DNA from: Sphaerotilus natans
Lineage (GTDB): Bacteria; Pseudomonadota; Gammaproteobacteria; Burkholderiales; Burkholderiaceae_C
DNA length: 64,000 bases
Reading direction: 5' to 3'
NCBI RefSeq assembly: GCF_900156335.1
Contig: NZ_FTMZ01000016.1
Coordinates: 48,062 to 112,061 of the forward strand
A program made the position numbers and the translations under genes. Below, piece after piece: positions 28,674 to 37,252 of this stretch; position 1 is the first letter of the stretch; each line of letters begins with the position of its first letter. The notes beneath the pieces are model-generated. The model was not told where the DNA came from. It saw nothing but the letters and a program-made list of their open reading frames with translations, and did no database searches.

Positions 28674-29657
28674 ATGCAGATCTCGGTGCTCGGCGCCGGA
28701 GCGTGGGGCACCGCGCTCGCGGCGCAGGCGGCCACCCGCCACCCGACCCGGCTCTGGGCCCGCGATCCGGCCCAGGCGGCAGCAATCGCCGCCAGCCGGC
28801 GCAATGCGCGCTATCTGGCCGATGTCGCGCTGCCCAGCGCGCTGGAGGTCACCGCCGACCTGGCCGACGCGCTGGCGCATGCCGGCACCGACGGCCTGCT
28901 GATCGTCGCCACGCCGATGGCGGGCCTGCGCGAGATGCTGCAGCGCCTGCCCGACGGCGCGGCGGTGCTGTGGCTCAGCAAGGGCTTCGAGGCCGGCAGC
29001 GGCCGGCTCGGCCACGAGATCGCCCGCGAGGCGGCGCCGCAGCTGCGCGCGGGCGTGCTCAGCGGCCCGAGCTTCGCGCTCGAGGTCGCGCGCGGCCAGC
29101 CCACCGCGCTGGTGGCGGCCAGCCAGGACGCGGCGCTGTGCCAGTCGGCCATCACCGCGCTGCATGGCCCGACGCTGCGCATCTACTCGTCGAGCGATCC
29201 GGTCGGCGTCGAGGTGGGCGGCGCGGTCAAGAACGTGCTGGCCATCGCCACCGGCATGGCCGACGGCATGAATCTGGGCCTGAACGCGCGCGCGGCGCTG
29301 ATCACCCGCGGCCTGGCCGAGATGACCCGGCTGGGCCTGGCCCTGGGCGGCCGTGCCGAGACCTTCATGGGCCTGTCCGGCCTGGGCGATCTGGTGCTGA
29401 CCGCCACCGGCGACCTCTCGCGCAACCGCCGCGTCGGCCTGAAGCTGGCCGAGGGCCAGACGCTCGAGCGCATCCTGGTCGAGCTCGGCCATGTGTCGGA
29501 AGGTGTCTACAGCGCGCGCACCGTGCTGGAGCGCGCCACCGCGCTGGGCGTGGAGATGCCGATCACCCGCGCGGTGGTCGGCGTGCTGCAGGGTGACTGC
29601 ACGCCGCGCGAGGCGGTGCAGGCACTGATGCAGCGCGAGGCCCGCTCCGAAAGCTGA
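28674..29657 (+). CDS. gpsA: NAD(P)-dependent glycerol-3-phosphate dehydrogenase
   Basis: A 327-residue cytosolic enzyme that makes sn-glycerol 3-phosphate for phospholipid synthesis. The nucleotide-binding motif is [11 protein letters not shown] (about 5-15). [35 protein letters not shown] (with the catalytic Lys) and [22 protein letters not shown] are family signatures, the last read in parts. It starts 2 nt after the secB stop and is almost certainly cotranscribed. The end faces trmL across a hairpin. Confidence 0.97.
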   Translation: MQISVLGAGAWGTALAAQAATRHPTRLWARDPAQAAAIAASRRNARYLADVALPSALEVTADLADALAHAGTDGLLIVATPMAGLREMLQRLPDGAAVLWLSKGFEAGSGRLGHEIAREAAPQLRAGVLSGPSFALEVARGQPTALVAASQDAALCQSAITALHGPTLRIYSSSDPVGVEVGGAVKNVLAIATGMADGMNLGLNARAALITRGLAEMTRLGLALGGRAETFMGLSGLGDLVLTATGDLSRNRRVGLKLAEGQTLERILVELGHVSEGVYSARTVLERATALGVEMPITRAVVGVLQGDCTPREAVQALMQREARSES

Positions 29658-29671
29658 ACAACGCGGGACGC

Positions 29672-29689
29672 GCGCCGCTCAGGCGGCGC
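29672..29689. terminator. Hairpin at gpsA/trmL junction, stop codon in loop
   Basis: GCGCCGC-TCAG-GCGGCGC is a perfect 7-bp stem whose loop carries the trmL stop codon (TCA on the plus strand). There is no U-tract. Confidence 0.5.
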
Positions 29690-30152
29690 CGGCGTAGCCG
29701 TTCTGCCGCCAGGCCTCGAACACCGTCACCGCCACCGCGTTGCTCAGGTTCAGGCTGCGCTGCTCGGGGCGCATCGGCAGGCGCACCCGCTGCCCTGTCG
29801 GGAAATGCCCGTCGCGCAACGCCGGCGGCAGGCCGCTGGTCTCGCAGCCGAAGACCAGCCAGTCGCCCGGCTGCCAGGCCACCTCGGCGAAGGGCCGGCT
29901 GCCGCGGGTGGTCATCGCGAACATGCGTGCCCGGTCGGGCTGGCAGGTCTCCAGCAGCGCCTCCCACGAGGCATGGCGCCGCACCGGCGCGTACTCGTGA
30001 TAGTCGAGGCCGGCACGGCGCAGCAGCTTGTCATCCATCGAGAAGCCCAGCGGCTCGACCAGATGCAGCTCGCAGCCGGTGTTGGCCGCCAGGCGGATGA
30101 CGTTGCCGGTGTTCGGCGGGATTTCGGGGTGGACGAGGACGATGCGGAACAT
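29679..30152 (-). CDS. trmL: tRNA (cytidine/uridine-2'-O-)-methyltransferase TrmL
   Basis: A 157-residue SPOUT-fold enzyme that 2'-O-methylates the wobble base 34 of tRNA-Leu isoacceptors. It begins MFRIVLVHPEIPPNTGNVIRLAANTGCELHLV, read in parts, the standard opening. The knot region is VFGCETSGLPPALRDG, MRPEQRSLNLSNAVAVTVFEAWRQ. The internal ATG at 30152 was chosen because it gives exactly the family length. It follows comF by 7 nt. Confidence 0.95.
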   Translation of the reverse strand: MFRIVLVHPEIPPNTGNVIRLAANTGCELHLVEPLGFSMDDKLLRRAGLDYHEYAPVRRHASWEALLETCQPDRARMFAMTTRGSRPFAEVAWQPGDWLVFGCETSGLPPALRDGHFPTGQRVRLPMRPEQRSLNLSNAVAVTVFEAWRQNGYAGAA

Positions 30153-30159
30153 GCCCGGA

Positions 30160-30849
30160 TCATCGCCGATCGGCATGCGCCACCACCCAGACCTGCACCT
30201 CGCGCGCACCGGCCTGTTGCAGCACGGCCGCCAGCTCGGCGGCGGTGGCGCCGGTCGTCAGCACGTCGTCGACCAGCGCGACCGAGGCGCCGGCCAGCAG
30301 CCGGCGGCCCGCCGGCGTGAGCGCGAAGGCGCCCTTCAGATTGCGTCCGCGCGCCTGACGGTCCAGCCCGACCTGGTGCGGGGTGTCGATCAGCCGCTCG
30401 ACCAGATCGGCGCGCGCCTGCAGGCCCAGCGGCGGCGCCAGCCGGCGCGCCAGCTCCCAGGACTGGTTGTAGCCGCGCTCGCGCAGGCGTGGCCGGGCCA
30501 GCGGCACCGGCAGCACCCAGTCCGGCCAGCGCAGCCGGTCCGCGTCGGCCGCCTGCTGCAGGGCCTGGGCCAGCAGCGCGGCCAGCGGCGTGGCCAGCTC
30601 GCAGGCGCCGCCGTACTTGAAGTCGGCGATCAGCGTGCTCCAGGGCGGCTGGTAGGCGAGCGCGGCATGGCCGATCAGCCCGGCGTCCGACAGGACCACC
30701 GGCGGCTCGGCCGCGAAGGCGGACTGGCAGCGGGCGCAGATCACCTGGTCCTGCCAGCCGGCGCAGACACGGCAGCGGCTGCCCAGGCCGCGCAGCAGGC
30801 GCGACCATCGTCCCAGCGGAGAAACCGATCCGGTGCTGCGCGCGGCCAT
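30160..30849 (-). CDS. ComF-family phosphoribosyltransferase-like protein
   Basis: A 229-residue cytosolic protein. An N-terminal zinc-ribbon (CRVCAGWQDQVICARC, about 27-42) is followed by a type I phosphoribosyltransferase fold whose PRPP loop reads VALVDDVLTTGATAAEL, and LPVPLARPRLRERGYNQSWELAR is the ComF signature. In Bacillus and Haemophilus, ComF/GntX-like proteins assist DNA uptake; here the role is inferred. It is the first gene of comF-trmL and shares an overlapping promoter core with the divergent BioC-like gene. The start has no Shine-Dalgarno. Confidence 0.88.
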   Translation of the reverse strand: MAARSTGSVSPLGRWSRLLRGLGSRCRVCAGWQDQVICARCQSAFAAEPPVVLSDAGLIGHAALAYQPPWSTLIADFKYGGACELATPLAALLAQALQQAADADRLRWPDWVLPVPLARPRLRERGYNQSWELARRLAPPLGLQARADLVERLIDTPHQVGLDRQARGRNLKGAFALTPAGRRLLAGASVALVDDVLTTGATAAELAAVLQQAGAREVQVWVVAHADRR

Positions 30850-30858
30850 GGCCGGCTC

Positions 30859-30866
30859 ACTATACT
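30859..30866. promoter_or_regulatory. Overlapping bidirectional -10 elements for comF and the BioC-like gene
   Basis: ACTATACT contains TATACT (30861-30866) for the plus gene, 11 nt before ATG 30878, and TATAGT (30859-30864 on the minus strand) for comF, 9 nt before ATG 30849. Only 28 bp separate the two start codons, and neither has a Shine-Dalgarno. Confidence 0.55.
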
Positions 30867-30877
30867 GCGCCGGCATC

Positions 30878-31798
30878 ATGCAAGACGCCTCTTCCCCCGC
30901 CGCTGCCGATGCCCCGCGACTGCGCGCGCCGCGCATCGCCCCTGCCGCCCTGGCCCGCCATCTGGCGCAATCCGCGAAGCGCCCGCCCCCGTGGCTGCAC
31001 GAGGAGATCGCTCGCCGCATGGACGAGCGCCTCGGCCTCATCCTGCGCCAGCCGGCGAGCCTGATCGACTGGTGGAGCCCGACCTCGGGCGGCGCCGCGC
31101 TGCTGCAGGCGCGCTATCCGCAGGCGCGGCTGCTGCGCACCGGCCTGGACGGCCGCCCGCTCGAGGACGAGGCCCGCGACGAGGGCCGCTGGTGGCAGCG
31201 CCTGCTCGGTGCCGGCCGCGCCCGCCCTGCCAGCGAGAGCGAGGCGCCCGCCGAGCTGCTGTGGGCCAACATGATGCTGCACTGGATCGACGACCGGCCG
31301 GCGCTGCTGGCGCGCTGGCATGCGCTGATCGCGGTCGACGGCTTCCTGATGTTCTCCTGCTTCGGCCCGGACACCCTGGCCGAGCTGCGTGCGATCTGGG
31401 CCGAGGCCGGCTGGGGCGCGCCCGGCAGCGACTGGATCGACATGCACGACCTCGGCGACGATCTGGTGCAGGCCGGCTTCGCCGATCCGGTGATGGACAT
31501 GGAGCGGCTGACGCTGACCTGGGACTCACCGCAGGCGCTGCTGGCCGAGCTGCGCACGCTCGGCCTGAACACGCACCCTGCTCGACAACCCGGATTGCGG
31601 GGCCGGCAATGGCGCCGGACACTGGAATCGACCCTCACCGACCGGCTGCGCGGCCCCGACGGACGCCTGCATCTGGGCTTCGAGATCATCTACGGCCATG
31701 CCTTCCGTCCGGTCGCCCGCCCGCGTGTCGAGGCCCGCACCGAGATCTCCCTCGACACGATGCGCGAGATGACCCGCCGTCGACCGGCCTCGCCCTGA
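30878..31798 (+). CDS. BioC-like methyltransferase homologue with degenerate SAM motif
   Basis: A 306-residue protein with the overall layout of malonyl-ACP O-methyltransferase BioC. DERLGLILRQPASLIDWWSP occupies the place of the usual MLERLDxxxxxPxxxLDLGC segment. The Gly-rich motif I (LDLGCGTG) reads LIDWWSPTSGG, so SAM binding is doubtful. Later parts are kept: LLWANMMLHWIDDRPALL and GFLMFSCFGPDTLAELRAIW. It may be a non-catalytic homologue or bind another cofactor. It is divergent from comF, across a shared promoter. A longer start at 30833 exists but lies upstream of the -10. Confidence 0.7.
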   Translation: MQDASSPAAADAPRLRAPRIAPAALARHLAQSAKRPPPWLHEEIARRMDERLGLILRQPASLIDWWSPTSGGAALLQARYPQARLLRTGLDGRPLEDEARDEGRWWQRLLGAGRARPASESEAPAELLWANMMLHWIDDRPALLARWHALIAVDGFLMFSCFGPDTLAELRAIWAEAGWGAPGSDWIDMHDLGDDLVQAGFADPVMDMERLTLTWDSPQALLAELRTLGLNTHPARQPGLRGRQWRRTLESTLTDRLRGPDGRLHLGFEIIYGHAFRPVARPRVEARTEISLDTMREMTRRRPASP

Positions 31799-32136
31799 AC
31801 CGATCCGGGCTCAATCCTCACGGCCTGCGGCAGCCCAGTCCAGGACCCGCCCTCCGACGCCGGCTGTCGGCAAGCCTCCATCGCGACTCTCTGTTGATGC
31901 AGATCATTCATTCCACGAAAACCACTGATCCGCATCAAGAAAAAATTCACTGAAATCGCTTCCAGACCATCGGGACTTGTCGGGATGTCCGAAAGACCCG
32001 CTCGGCGTCATGCTTTGACTCAGCCCTCGCGGCCGACCGTCCGGTCCAGCCTGCGCGTGGCCTGACAAGAAGAGCAGAACACGAGACAACGCCCAAGCCG
32101 ACGCGATGGCCGGCTGGAGAGAAAGCGAGCGCAGAG
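31799..32136. other. 338-nt non-coding gap before coxB
   Basis: No open frame here looks genuine; the longest, on the minus strand at 31690-31950, has no recognisable features. The gap holds the inverted repeat at 31894-31938, an AT-rich stretch at about 31905-31960, a TTGACT hexamer near 32016 without a matching -10, and the purine-rich coxB leader. No promoter can be assigned with confidence. Confidence 0.5.
31894..31938. repeat. Interrupted inverted repeat upstream of the cox operon
   Basis: TTGATGC-a-GATCA (31894-31906) pairs with TGATC-c-GCATCAA (31926-31938) with one mismatch and a 19-nt loop. The arms are followed by GAAAAAATTC on the plus strand. It could be a regulator site or a transcript structure between the BioC-like gene and coxB. 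Confidence 0.5.
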
Positions 32137-33306
32137 ATGTCGAGCATTTCCCCTTGGCTGGGTGCAGGCCGCGCCGGTCTGACTGGCTGGATCCTGCTGG
32201 GCGCCACCGCAGCGCAGGCGGTCAATGACCTGCCCGGCGGCCCGGCCGTGCGCCAGATGAGCTACGCCAAGCCCGCCACCCAGATCGCGGCCCAGATGGA
32301 CTGGCTGCACTCGGTGATGATGGTCATCTGCGTGCTGATCTGCATCGCGGTCTTCGGGGTGATGTTCTATTCCATCCTGAAGCATCGCAAGTCGCGCGGC
32401 CACAAGCCGGCCGACTTCCACGAGAGCGTCAAGGTCGAGATCGCCTGGACGGTGGTGCCCTTCCTCATCGTCATCGGCATGGGCGCGATGGCCACCAAGA
32501 CGGTGGTCGCGCAGAAGGACACCACCAATGCCGACATCACCATCAAGGCCACCGGCTACCAGTGGAAGTGGGGCTACGACTACCTGAAGGGCGAGGGCGA
32601 GGGCATCAGCTTCCTGCAGACGCTCGACACCAGCCACCGCGCGATGTCGGACGCCGGCCAGCCCGCCGGTGACGACTACCTGCTGAAGGTCGACAACCCG
32701 CTGGTGGTGCCGGTCGACAGCAAGATCCGCATCATCACCACGGCCACCGACGTCATTCACGCCTGGATGATCCCGCAGTTCGGCGTCAAGCAGGACGCGA
32801 TTCCCGGCTTCGTGCGCGACACCTGGTTCCGTGCAGACAAGACCGGCGACTTCTACGGCCAGTGCGCCGAGCTCTGCGGCAAGGAGCACGCCTACATGCC
32901 GATCCACGTCAAGGTCGTGACGGCGCCCGAGTACACCGCCTGGGTCGAGGCCGAGAAGAAAAAGATCGCCGCCCGCGCCGACGATCCCAAGAAGGAATGG
33001 AAGCTGGCCGACCTGGTCGCCCGCGGCGAGAAGGTCTATGCGGCCAACTGCGCCGTCTGCCACCAGGCCAACGGCAAGGGCGCCGGCCCGATCAAGGCGC
33101 TCGACGCCTCGGCCGTCGTGCTCGATGCCGACAAGGGCCGCCAGATCGCGGTGCTGCTCAACGGCCAGAACAACGGCGCGATGCCGGCCTGGAAGCAGCT
33201 CTCCGACACCGAGATCGCCGCCGTCATCACCTACACGAAGAACGCCTGGTCCAACCGCACCGAGCAGATAGTGCAGCCGGCCGACATCGTCGCCGCCCGC
33301 AAGTAA
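32137..33306 (+). CDS. coxB: Cytochrome c oxidase subunit II with fused cytochrome c domain
   Basis: A 389-residue membrane subunit that accepts electrons. Two helices (about 55-80 and 97-120) follow a short N-terminal signal-like helix. The CuA domain reads HAWMIPQFGVKQD and GQCAELCGKEHAYMPIHV, which contains the CuA Cys, His and Met ligands. After a charged linker (EAEKKKIAARADDPKKEWK, about 268-290), a cytochrome c domain has the heme motif CAVCH (about 306-310) and the Met ligand in NGAMPAW. The fusion makes this a caa3-like subunit. It is the first gene of the cox operon. Confidence 0.96.
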   Translation: MSSISPWLGAGRAGLTGWILLGATAAQAVNDLPGGPAVRQMSYAKPATQIAAQMDWLHSVMMVICVLICIAVFGVMFYSILKHRKSRGHKPADFHESVKVEIAWTVVPFLIVIGMGAMATKTVVAQKDTTNADITIKATGYQWKWGYDYLKGEGEGISFLQTLDTSHRAMSDAGQPAGDDYLLKVDNPLVVPVDSKIRIITTATDVIHAWMIPQFGVKQDAIPGFVRDTWFRADKTGDFYGQCAELCGKEHAYMPIHVKVVTAPEYTAWVEAEKKKIAARADDPKKEWKLADLVARGEKVYAANCAVCHQANGKGAGPIKALDASAVVLDADKGRQIAVLLNGQNNGAMPAWKQLSDTEIAAVITYTKNAWSNRTEQIVQPADIVAARK

Positions 33307-33321
33307 GAAGGACGACCCAGC

Positions 33322-34950
33322 ATGAGCGCAGTTCTCCACCCGGGCGGTCACGGCCACGACGCTGCCCACGACGATCACCACCACGCGCCGCACGGCTGGC
33401 GGCGCTGGGTCTTCGCGACCAACCACAAGGACATCGGCACGCTGTACATGCTGTTCAGCTTCGCGATGCTGATGGTCGGCGGCGTGCTCGCGCTGCTGAT
33501 CCGCGCCGAGCTGTTCCAGCCGGGCCTGCAGTTCGTCAACCCGGAGCTGTTCAACCAGCTCACGACGATGCACGGCCTGATCATGGTGTTCGGCGCGATC
33601 ATGCCGGCCTTCGTCGGCTTCGCGAACTGGATGCTGCCGCTGCAGATCGGCGCCTCCGACATGGCCTTCGCGCGGATGAACAACTTCAGCTTCTGGCTGA
33701 TGATCCCGGCGGCGCTGGTGCTGGTGATGTCCTTCTTCATGCCCGGCGGCGCGCCGGCCGCCGGCTGGACGCTCTACGCGCCGCTGACGCTGCAGATGGG
33801 CCCGTCGATGGACGCGGCGATCTTCGCGATGCACATCATGGGCGCGTCGTCGATCATGGGCTCGATCAACATCATCGTGACCATCCTCAACATGCGCGCG
33901 CCCGGCATGACGCTGATGAAGATGCCGATGTTCGCCTGGACCTGGCTGATCACCGCCTACCTGCTGATCGCGGTGATGCCGGTGCTCGCCGGCGCGATCA
34001 CGATGACGCTGACCGACCGCCACTTCGGCACCAGCTTCTTCAACCCGGCCGGCGGCGGCGACCCGATCATGTACCAGCACATCTTCTGGTTCTTCGGGCA
34101 CCCCGAGGTCTACATCATGATCCTGCCGGCCTTCGGCATCGTCAGCCAGATCATTCCGGCCTTCGCGCGCAAGAAGCTGTTCGGCTATGCCTCGATGGTC
34201 TACGCCACCGCCTCGATCGCCATCCTGTCCTTCATCGTGTGGGCGCACCACATGTACACGACCGGCATGCCGCTGACCGGCCAGCTGTTCTTCATGTACG
34301 CCACGATGCTGATCTCGGTGCCGACCGGCGTGAAGGTCTTCAACTGGATCGCGACGATGTGGCGCGGCTCGATGACCTTCGAGACGCCGATGCTGTGGGC
34401 GGTGGGCTTCATCTTCGTGTTCACGATGGGCGGCTTCACCGGCCTGATCCTGTCGATGGCGCCGATCGACATCAACCTGCAGGACACCTACTACGTCGTC
34501 GCGCACTTCCACTACGTGCTGGTGGCGGGCTCGCTGTTCGCGCTGTTCGCCGGCGTCTACTACTGGGGCCCGAAGTGGTCGGGCGTGATGTATTCGGAGA
34601 CGCGCGGCAAGATCCACTTCTGGGGCTCGCTGATCACCTTCAACATCACCTTCTTCCCGATGCATTTCCTGGGTCTGGCCGGCATGCCGCGTCGCTACGC
34701 CGACTACCCGATGCAGTTCACCGACTTCAACATGCTGGCCTCGATCGGCGGCTTCGGCTTCGGGCTGATGCAGGTCTACTTCTTCCTGTTCATCGTCGTG
34801 CCGATGATGCGCGGCCAGGGCGAGAAGGCCCCGCAGAAGCCCTGGGAAGGCGCGGAAGGCCTGGAGTGGGAAGTGCCCTCGCCGGCGCCCTTCCACACCT
34901 TCGAGACGCCGCCGAAGCTCGACGCCACCGCCACCCGCGTGATCGGCTGA
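33322..34950 (+). CDS. ctaD: Cytochrome c oxidase subunit I
   Basis: A 542-residue heme-copper oxidase core with twelve helices. The binuclear centre shows HPEVY (His-Tyr cross-link pair), [11 protein letters not shown] (CuB His pair) and [11 protein letters not shown] (heme a and a3 His). [25 protein letters not shown] is read in parts. The first 26 residues are a His-rich extension ([21 protein letters not shown]), common in Burkholderiales. It follows coxB by 15 nt. Confidence 0.97.
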   Translation: MSAVLHPGGHGHDAAHDDHHHAPHGWRRWVFATNHKDIGTLYMLFSFAMLMVGGVLALLIRAELFQPGLQFVNPELFNQLTTMHGLIMVFGAIMPAFVGFANWMLPLQIGASDMAFARMNNFSFWLMIPAALVLVMSFFMPGGAPAAGWTLYAPLTLQMGPSMDAAIFAMHIMGASSIMGSINIIVTILNMRAPGMTLMKMPMFAWTWLITAYLLIAVMPVLAGAITMTLTDRHFGTSFFNPAGGGDPIMYQHIFWFFGHPEVYIMILPAFGIVSQIIPAFARKKLFGYASMVYATASIAILSFIVWAHHMYTTGMPLTGQLFFMYATMLISVPTGVKVFNWIATMWRGSMTFETPMLWAVGFIFVFTMGGFTGLILSMAPIDINLQDTYYVVAHFHYVLVAGSLFALFAGVYYWGPKWSGVMYSETRGKIHFWGSLITFNITFFPMHFLGLAGMPRRYADYPMQFTDFNMLASIGGFGFGLMQVYFFLFIVVPMMRGQGEKAPQKPWEGAEGLEWEVPSPAPFHTFETPPKLDATATRVIG

Positions 34951-34965
34951 CCCTGGAGAATCGCC

Positions 34966-35115
34966 ATGAACGAACAGCCCACCTGCTCGCCCGACGACGA
35001 CCGGGCCGCCGATCGCCGCAGCGCCAATGTGCGCCTGGCGCTGATCCTGGCCTCGGTCGCCACCGTCTTCTTCGTCGGCTTCGTCGCGAAGATCGCGCTG
35101 CTGGGCGGCGCCTGA
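34966..35115 (+). CDS. Cytochrome oxidase small assembly protein (49 residues)
   Basis: A 49-residue single-helix membrane protein between ctaD and ctaG. The N-terminus is charged (NEQPTCSPDDDRAADRRS), and the helix spans about 24-43 (LALILASVATVFFVGFVAK). Its position and topology match the small assembly protein found at the same place in the cox operons of other Burkholderiales. CTGGAG precedes the ATG. It is easily missed because of its size, and its function is not established beyond the association with oxidase assembly. Confidence 0.8.
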   Translation: MNEQPTCSPDDDRAADRRSANVRLALILASVATVFFVGFVAKIALLGGA

Positions 35116-35143
35116 GCTCGCCCCGCCCCAACCCGGACCCGAG

Positions 35144-35758
35144 ATGAGCGCCCGCCACGCCCCGCCCGGCACCGCCGCAGCCGACCCCACGCTGCGGCGC
35201 GACAACCGGCAGCTGCTGGGCAAGCTGTGCCTGATCGCGGCCGTGATGTTCGGCTTCGGCTATGCGCTGGTGCCGATGTACGAGGCGATCTGCACCGCGC
35301 TGGGCATCAACGTGCTGACGCTCAACGAGCAGCGCACCTCGGCGCATGCGGCCCGCGCCGACCGGACCAACACCCAGGTCGACACCAGCCGCACCATCAC
35401 CATCGAGTTCGACGCCAACGCGCGCGGCCCCTGGGACTTCCGCCCGGCGCAGCGCTCGGTCACCGTGCATCCGGGCGAGGTCGCCACCGTGATGTACGAG
35501 TTCCGCAACATCCAGGACCGCACGATGGCGGCCCAGGCCATCCCGAGCTACGCCCCGAAGCAGGCCACCGCGCACTTCAGCAAGCTCGAGTGCTTCTGCT
35601 TCAACGAGTACGTGCTCAAGCCGGGTGAGTCGAAGACCTGGCCCGTGGTCTTCGTCATCGACCCGAAGCTGCCGAAGGACGTCACCACCATCACGCTGTC
35701 CTACACCTTCTTCGAGGTCGGCGCCAAGGTGCCGGCCGCGCCCGGAGGGGGCTCATGA
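35144..35758 (+). CDS. ctaG: Cytochrome c oxidase assembly protein CtaG/Cox11
   Basis: A 204-residue inner-membrane copper chaperone that supplies CuB of subunit I. One N-terminal helix (about 27-46, LCLIAAVMFGFGYALVPMY) precedes a periplasmic Ig-like domain. The copper-binding pair is in SKLECFCFNEYVLKPGES. VHPGEVATVMYEFRN and TTITLSYTFFEV are conserved. It overlaps the next gene by 4 nt. Confidence 0.95.
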   Translation: MSARHAPPGTAAADPTLRRDNRQLLGKLCLIAAVMFGFGYALVPMYEAICTALGINVLTLNEQRTSAHAARADRTNTQVDTSRTITIEFDANARGPWDFRPAQRSVTVHPGEVATVMYEFRNIQDRTMAAQAIPSYAPKQATAHFSKLECFCFNEYVLKPGESKTWPVVFVIDPKLPKDVTTITLSYTFFEVGAKVPAAPGGGS

Positions 35759-36036
35759 GCACGCCGCAGGATCCTCGTCGCGACCCGGCCCCGGCCTCGC
35801 CGCGCACCTCGGCCGACGAGCTGCGCGAGGTGGTGGCCCGCAAGGGCTCCTTCGTGCAGACGCTCAAGGCGGTGGCCTGGTCCTTTCTCGGCATCCGTCG
35901 CGGCGCCGGCTGGCAGGAGGACATCAGCCGGCTCAACCCGGTGCATGTCATCGTGGCCGGCCTGATCGGCGCGGCGCTGTTCGTCGGCGCGCTGGTGCTG
36001 CTGGTGCGCTGGATCGCCGCGTCCTCCCCGGGCTGA
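35755..36036 (+). CDS. DUF2970 domain protein
   Basis: A 93-residue membrane protein. A disordered N-terminus is followed by ELREVVARKGSFVQTLKAVAWSFLGIRR, the DUF2970 core when its parts are joined, then a helix at about 63-86 (VHVIVAGLIGAALFVGALVLLV). It occupies the usual DUF2970 position between ctaG and ctaE. The ATG overlaps the ctaG stop (ATGA). It is presumed to assist oxidase biogenesis. Confidence 0.85.
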   Translation: MSTPQDPRRDPAPASPRTSADELREVVARKGSFVQTLKAVAWSFLGIRRGAGWQEDISRLNPVHVIVAGLIGAALFVGALVLLVRWIAASSPG

Positions 36037-36111
36037 GGCCGCATCCCGCTCGGACCCTCTTTCCGCCCCCCTTTCCCGGCAACCCCCAGAACACCCGGCT
36101 CCAGGAGACCC

Positions 36112-36996
36112 ATGATGTCGGCAAGCACCCCGGGCCACGCGCCCTACTACTATGTCCCGGCGCCCTCGCGGCATCCGGTGATGATGTCGATCGGCCTGTT
36201 CTTCGTCGTGTTCGGCGCGGGCCAGTGGGTCAACGCGCATGCCTGGGGCATGTACTCGGTGCTGTTCGGGATGCTGTGGTGCGCCTTCGTGCTGCGCCAG
36301 TGGTTCGGCGAGGCCGCCGCGGAGGCCGAGGGCGGTCTGCTCAGCGACCGGGTCGACATCTCCTACCGCTGGAGCATGGCCTGGTTCATCTTCTCGGAGG
36401 TGATGTTCTTCGCCGCTTTCTTCGGCGCGCTGTACTGGGCCAGAGTGCACTCGGTGCCCAGCCTGGGCAATGCGGAGAACGCGCTGCTGTGGCCGGACTT
36501 CAAGGCCGCCTGGCCCAGCTCGGTGGCCGGCGCCACCGCCTCGCCGGCCGGCACCGTCGAGCCCTTCCGGACCATGGGCCCGTGGCCGCTGCCGACGATC
36601 AACACCGCGCTGCTGCTGACCTCGGGCGTCACGCTGACCATCGCGCACCATGCGCTGATCGCCGGCCGGCGGGCCTCGACCATCCTGTGGATGTGGATCA
36701 CGGTGCTGCTGGGCGTGGTCTTCCTCGGCTGCCAGGCCTACGAGTACATGCACGCCTACCGGGACCTGAACCTGAAGCTGTCCTCGGGCATCTACGGCTC
36801 GACCTTCTACATGCTGACCGGCTTTCACGGCTTCCATGTGCTGGTGGGCACGCTGATGCTGCTGGTGATCACGATCCGGCTGATGAAGGGCCATTTCACC
36901 CCGGAGCGCCACTTCGGCTTCGAGGGCGCCGCCTGGTACTGGCACTTCGTCGACGTGGTCTGGCTCGGCCTCTACTTCATCGTCTACTGGATGTGA
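36112..36996 (+). CDS. ctaE: Cytochrome c oxidase subunit III
   Basis: A 294-residue, seven-helix subunit. HPVMMSIGLFFVVFGAGQWVN opens the first helix, and RWSMAWFIFSEVMFFAAFFGALYWA, read in parts, carries the conserved Glu. FYMLTGFHGFHVLVGTLMLLV and GAAWYWHFVDVVWLGLY are the C-terminal signatures. The gene is preceded by CAGGAGACCC. It faces the DUF2909 gene across a strong hairpin. Confidence 0.96.
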   Translation: MMSASTPGHAPYYYVPAPSRHPVMMSIGLFFVVFGAGQWVNAHAWGMYSVLFGMLWCAFVLRQWFGEAAAEAEGGLLSDRVDISYRWSMAWFIFSEVMFFAAFFGALYWARVHSVPSLGNAENALLWPDFKAAWPSSVAGATASPAGTVEPFRTMGPWPLPTINTALLLTSGVTLTIAHHALIAGRRASTILWMWITVLLGVVFLGCQAYEYMHAYRDLNLKLSSGIYGSTFYMLTGFHGFHVLVGTLMLLVITIRLMKGHFTPERHFGFEGAAWYWHFVDVVWLGLYFIVYWM

Positions 36997-37019
36997 GCTG
37001 GCGCTGCGGAGGCCTGAGG

Positions 37020-37040
37020 GGCGGGCCTCAGCGGCCCGCC
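37020..37040. terminator. Hairpin at ctaE/DUF2909 junction, stop codon in loop
   Basis: A perfect 8-bp stem GGCGGGCC / GGCCCGCC encloses TCAGC, whose TCA is the DUF2909 stop codon on the minus strand. The ctaE stop is 24 nt to the left. There is no U-tract. Confidence 0.5.
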
Positions 37041-37252
37041 GGGATGCCGGTCGGCTCGATCCAGCCCATCAGATAGCCCAGCAGCACGAACAGGAACAGC
37101 GCGACCGACACGCCGACCCGGATGGCCAGCGCGCGCGCCATCCGCCCCTTCGGTGCCGCAGCACCGTCCGGCCCCCGGCGCAGCATGAACAGCCCGGCCG
37201 CCGCCAGGGCGAGCAGGATCAGGACCAAGGCAAGCGCGATGACGATCTTCAT
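37028..37252 (-). CDS. DUF2909 twin transmembrane protein
   Basis: A 74-residue protein with two membrane helices (about 2-24 and 47-66, IRVGVSVALFLFVLLGYLMGW) and a basic cytoplasmic loop, the arrangement known as DUF2909 or twin transmembrane protein. It is antisense to the cox operon, between ctaE and SURF1, as in other Burkholderiales. Its start codon overlaps the predicted SURF1 start (CATG at 37250-37253). An AACAAT -10-like element lies 8 nt upstream with no Shine-Dalgarno, so the mRNA may be leaderless. Confidence 0.8.
   Translation of the reverse strand: MKIVIALALVLILLALAAAGLFMLRRGPDGAAAPKGRMARALAIRVGVSVALFLFVLLGYLMGWIEPTGIPAGR

Noticed and set aside
31690..31950. A small minus-strand frame before coxB.
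   Set aside because: No ribosome site, no recognisable residues, and it runs into the BioC-like gene.
32016..32045. TTGACT near 32016 as the -35 of the cox promoter.
   Set aside because: At 16-18 bp downstream there is only GC-rich sequence (CGTCCG), not a -10.
32020..35223. A 1067-codon open frame on the minus strand across coxB and ctaD.
   Set aside because: It is antisense to clearly conserved cox genes, and its translation is His/Arg/Asp-rich low-complexity, as expected for a mirror frame in high-GC DNA.
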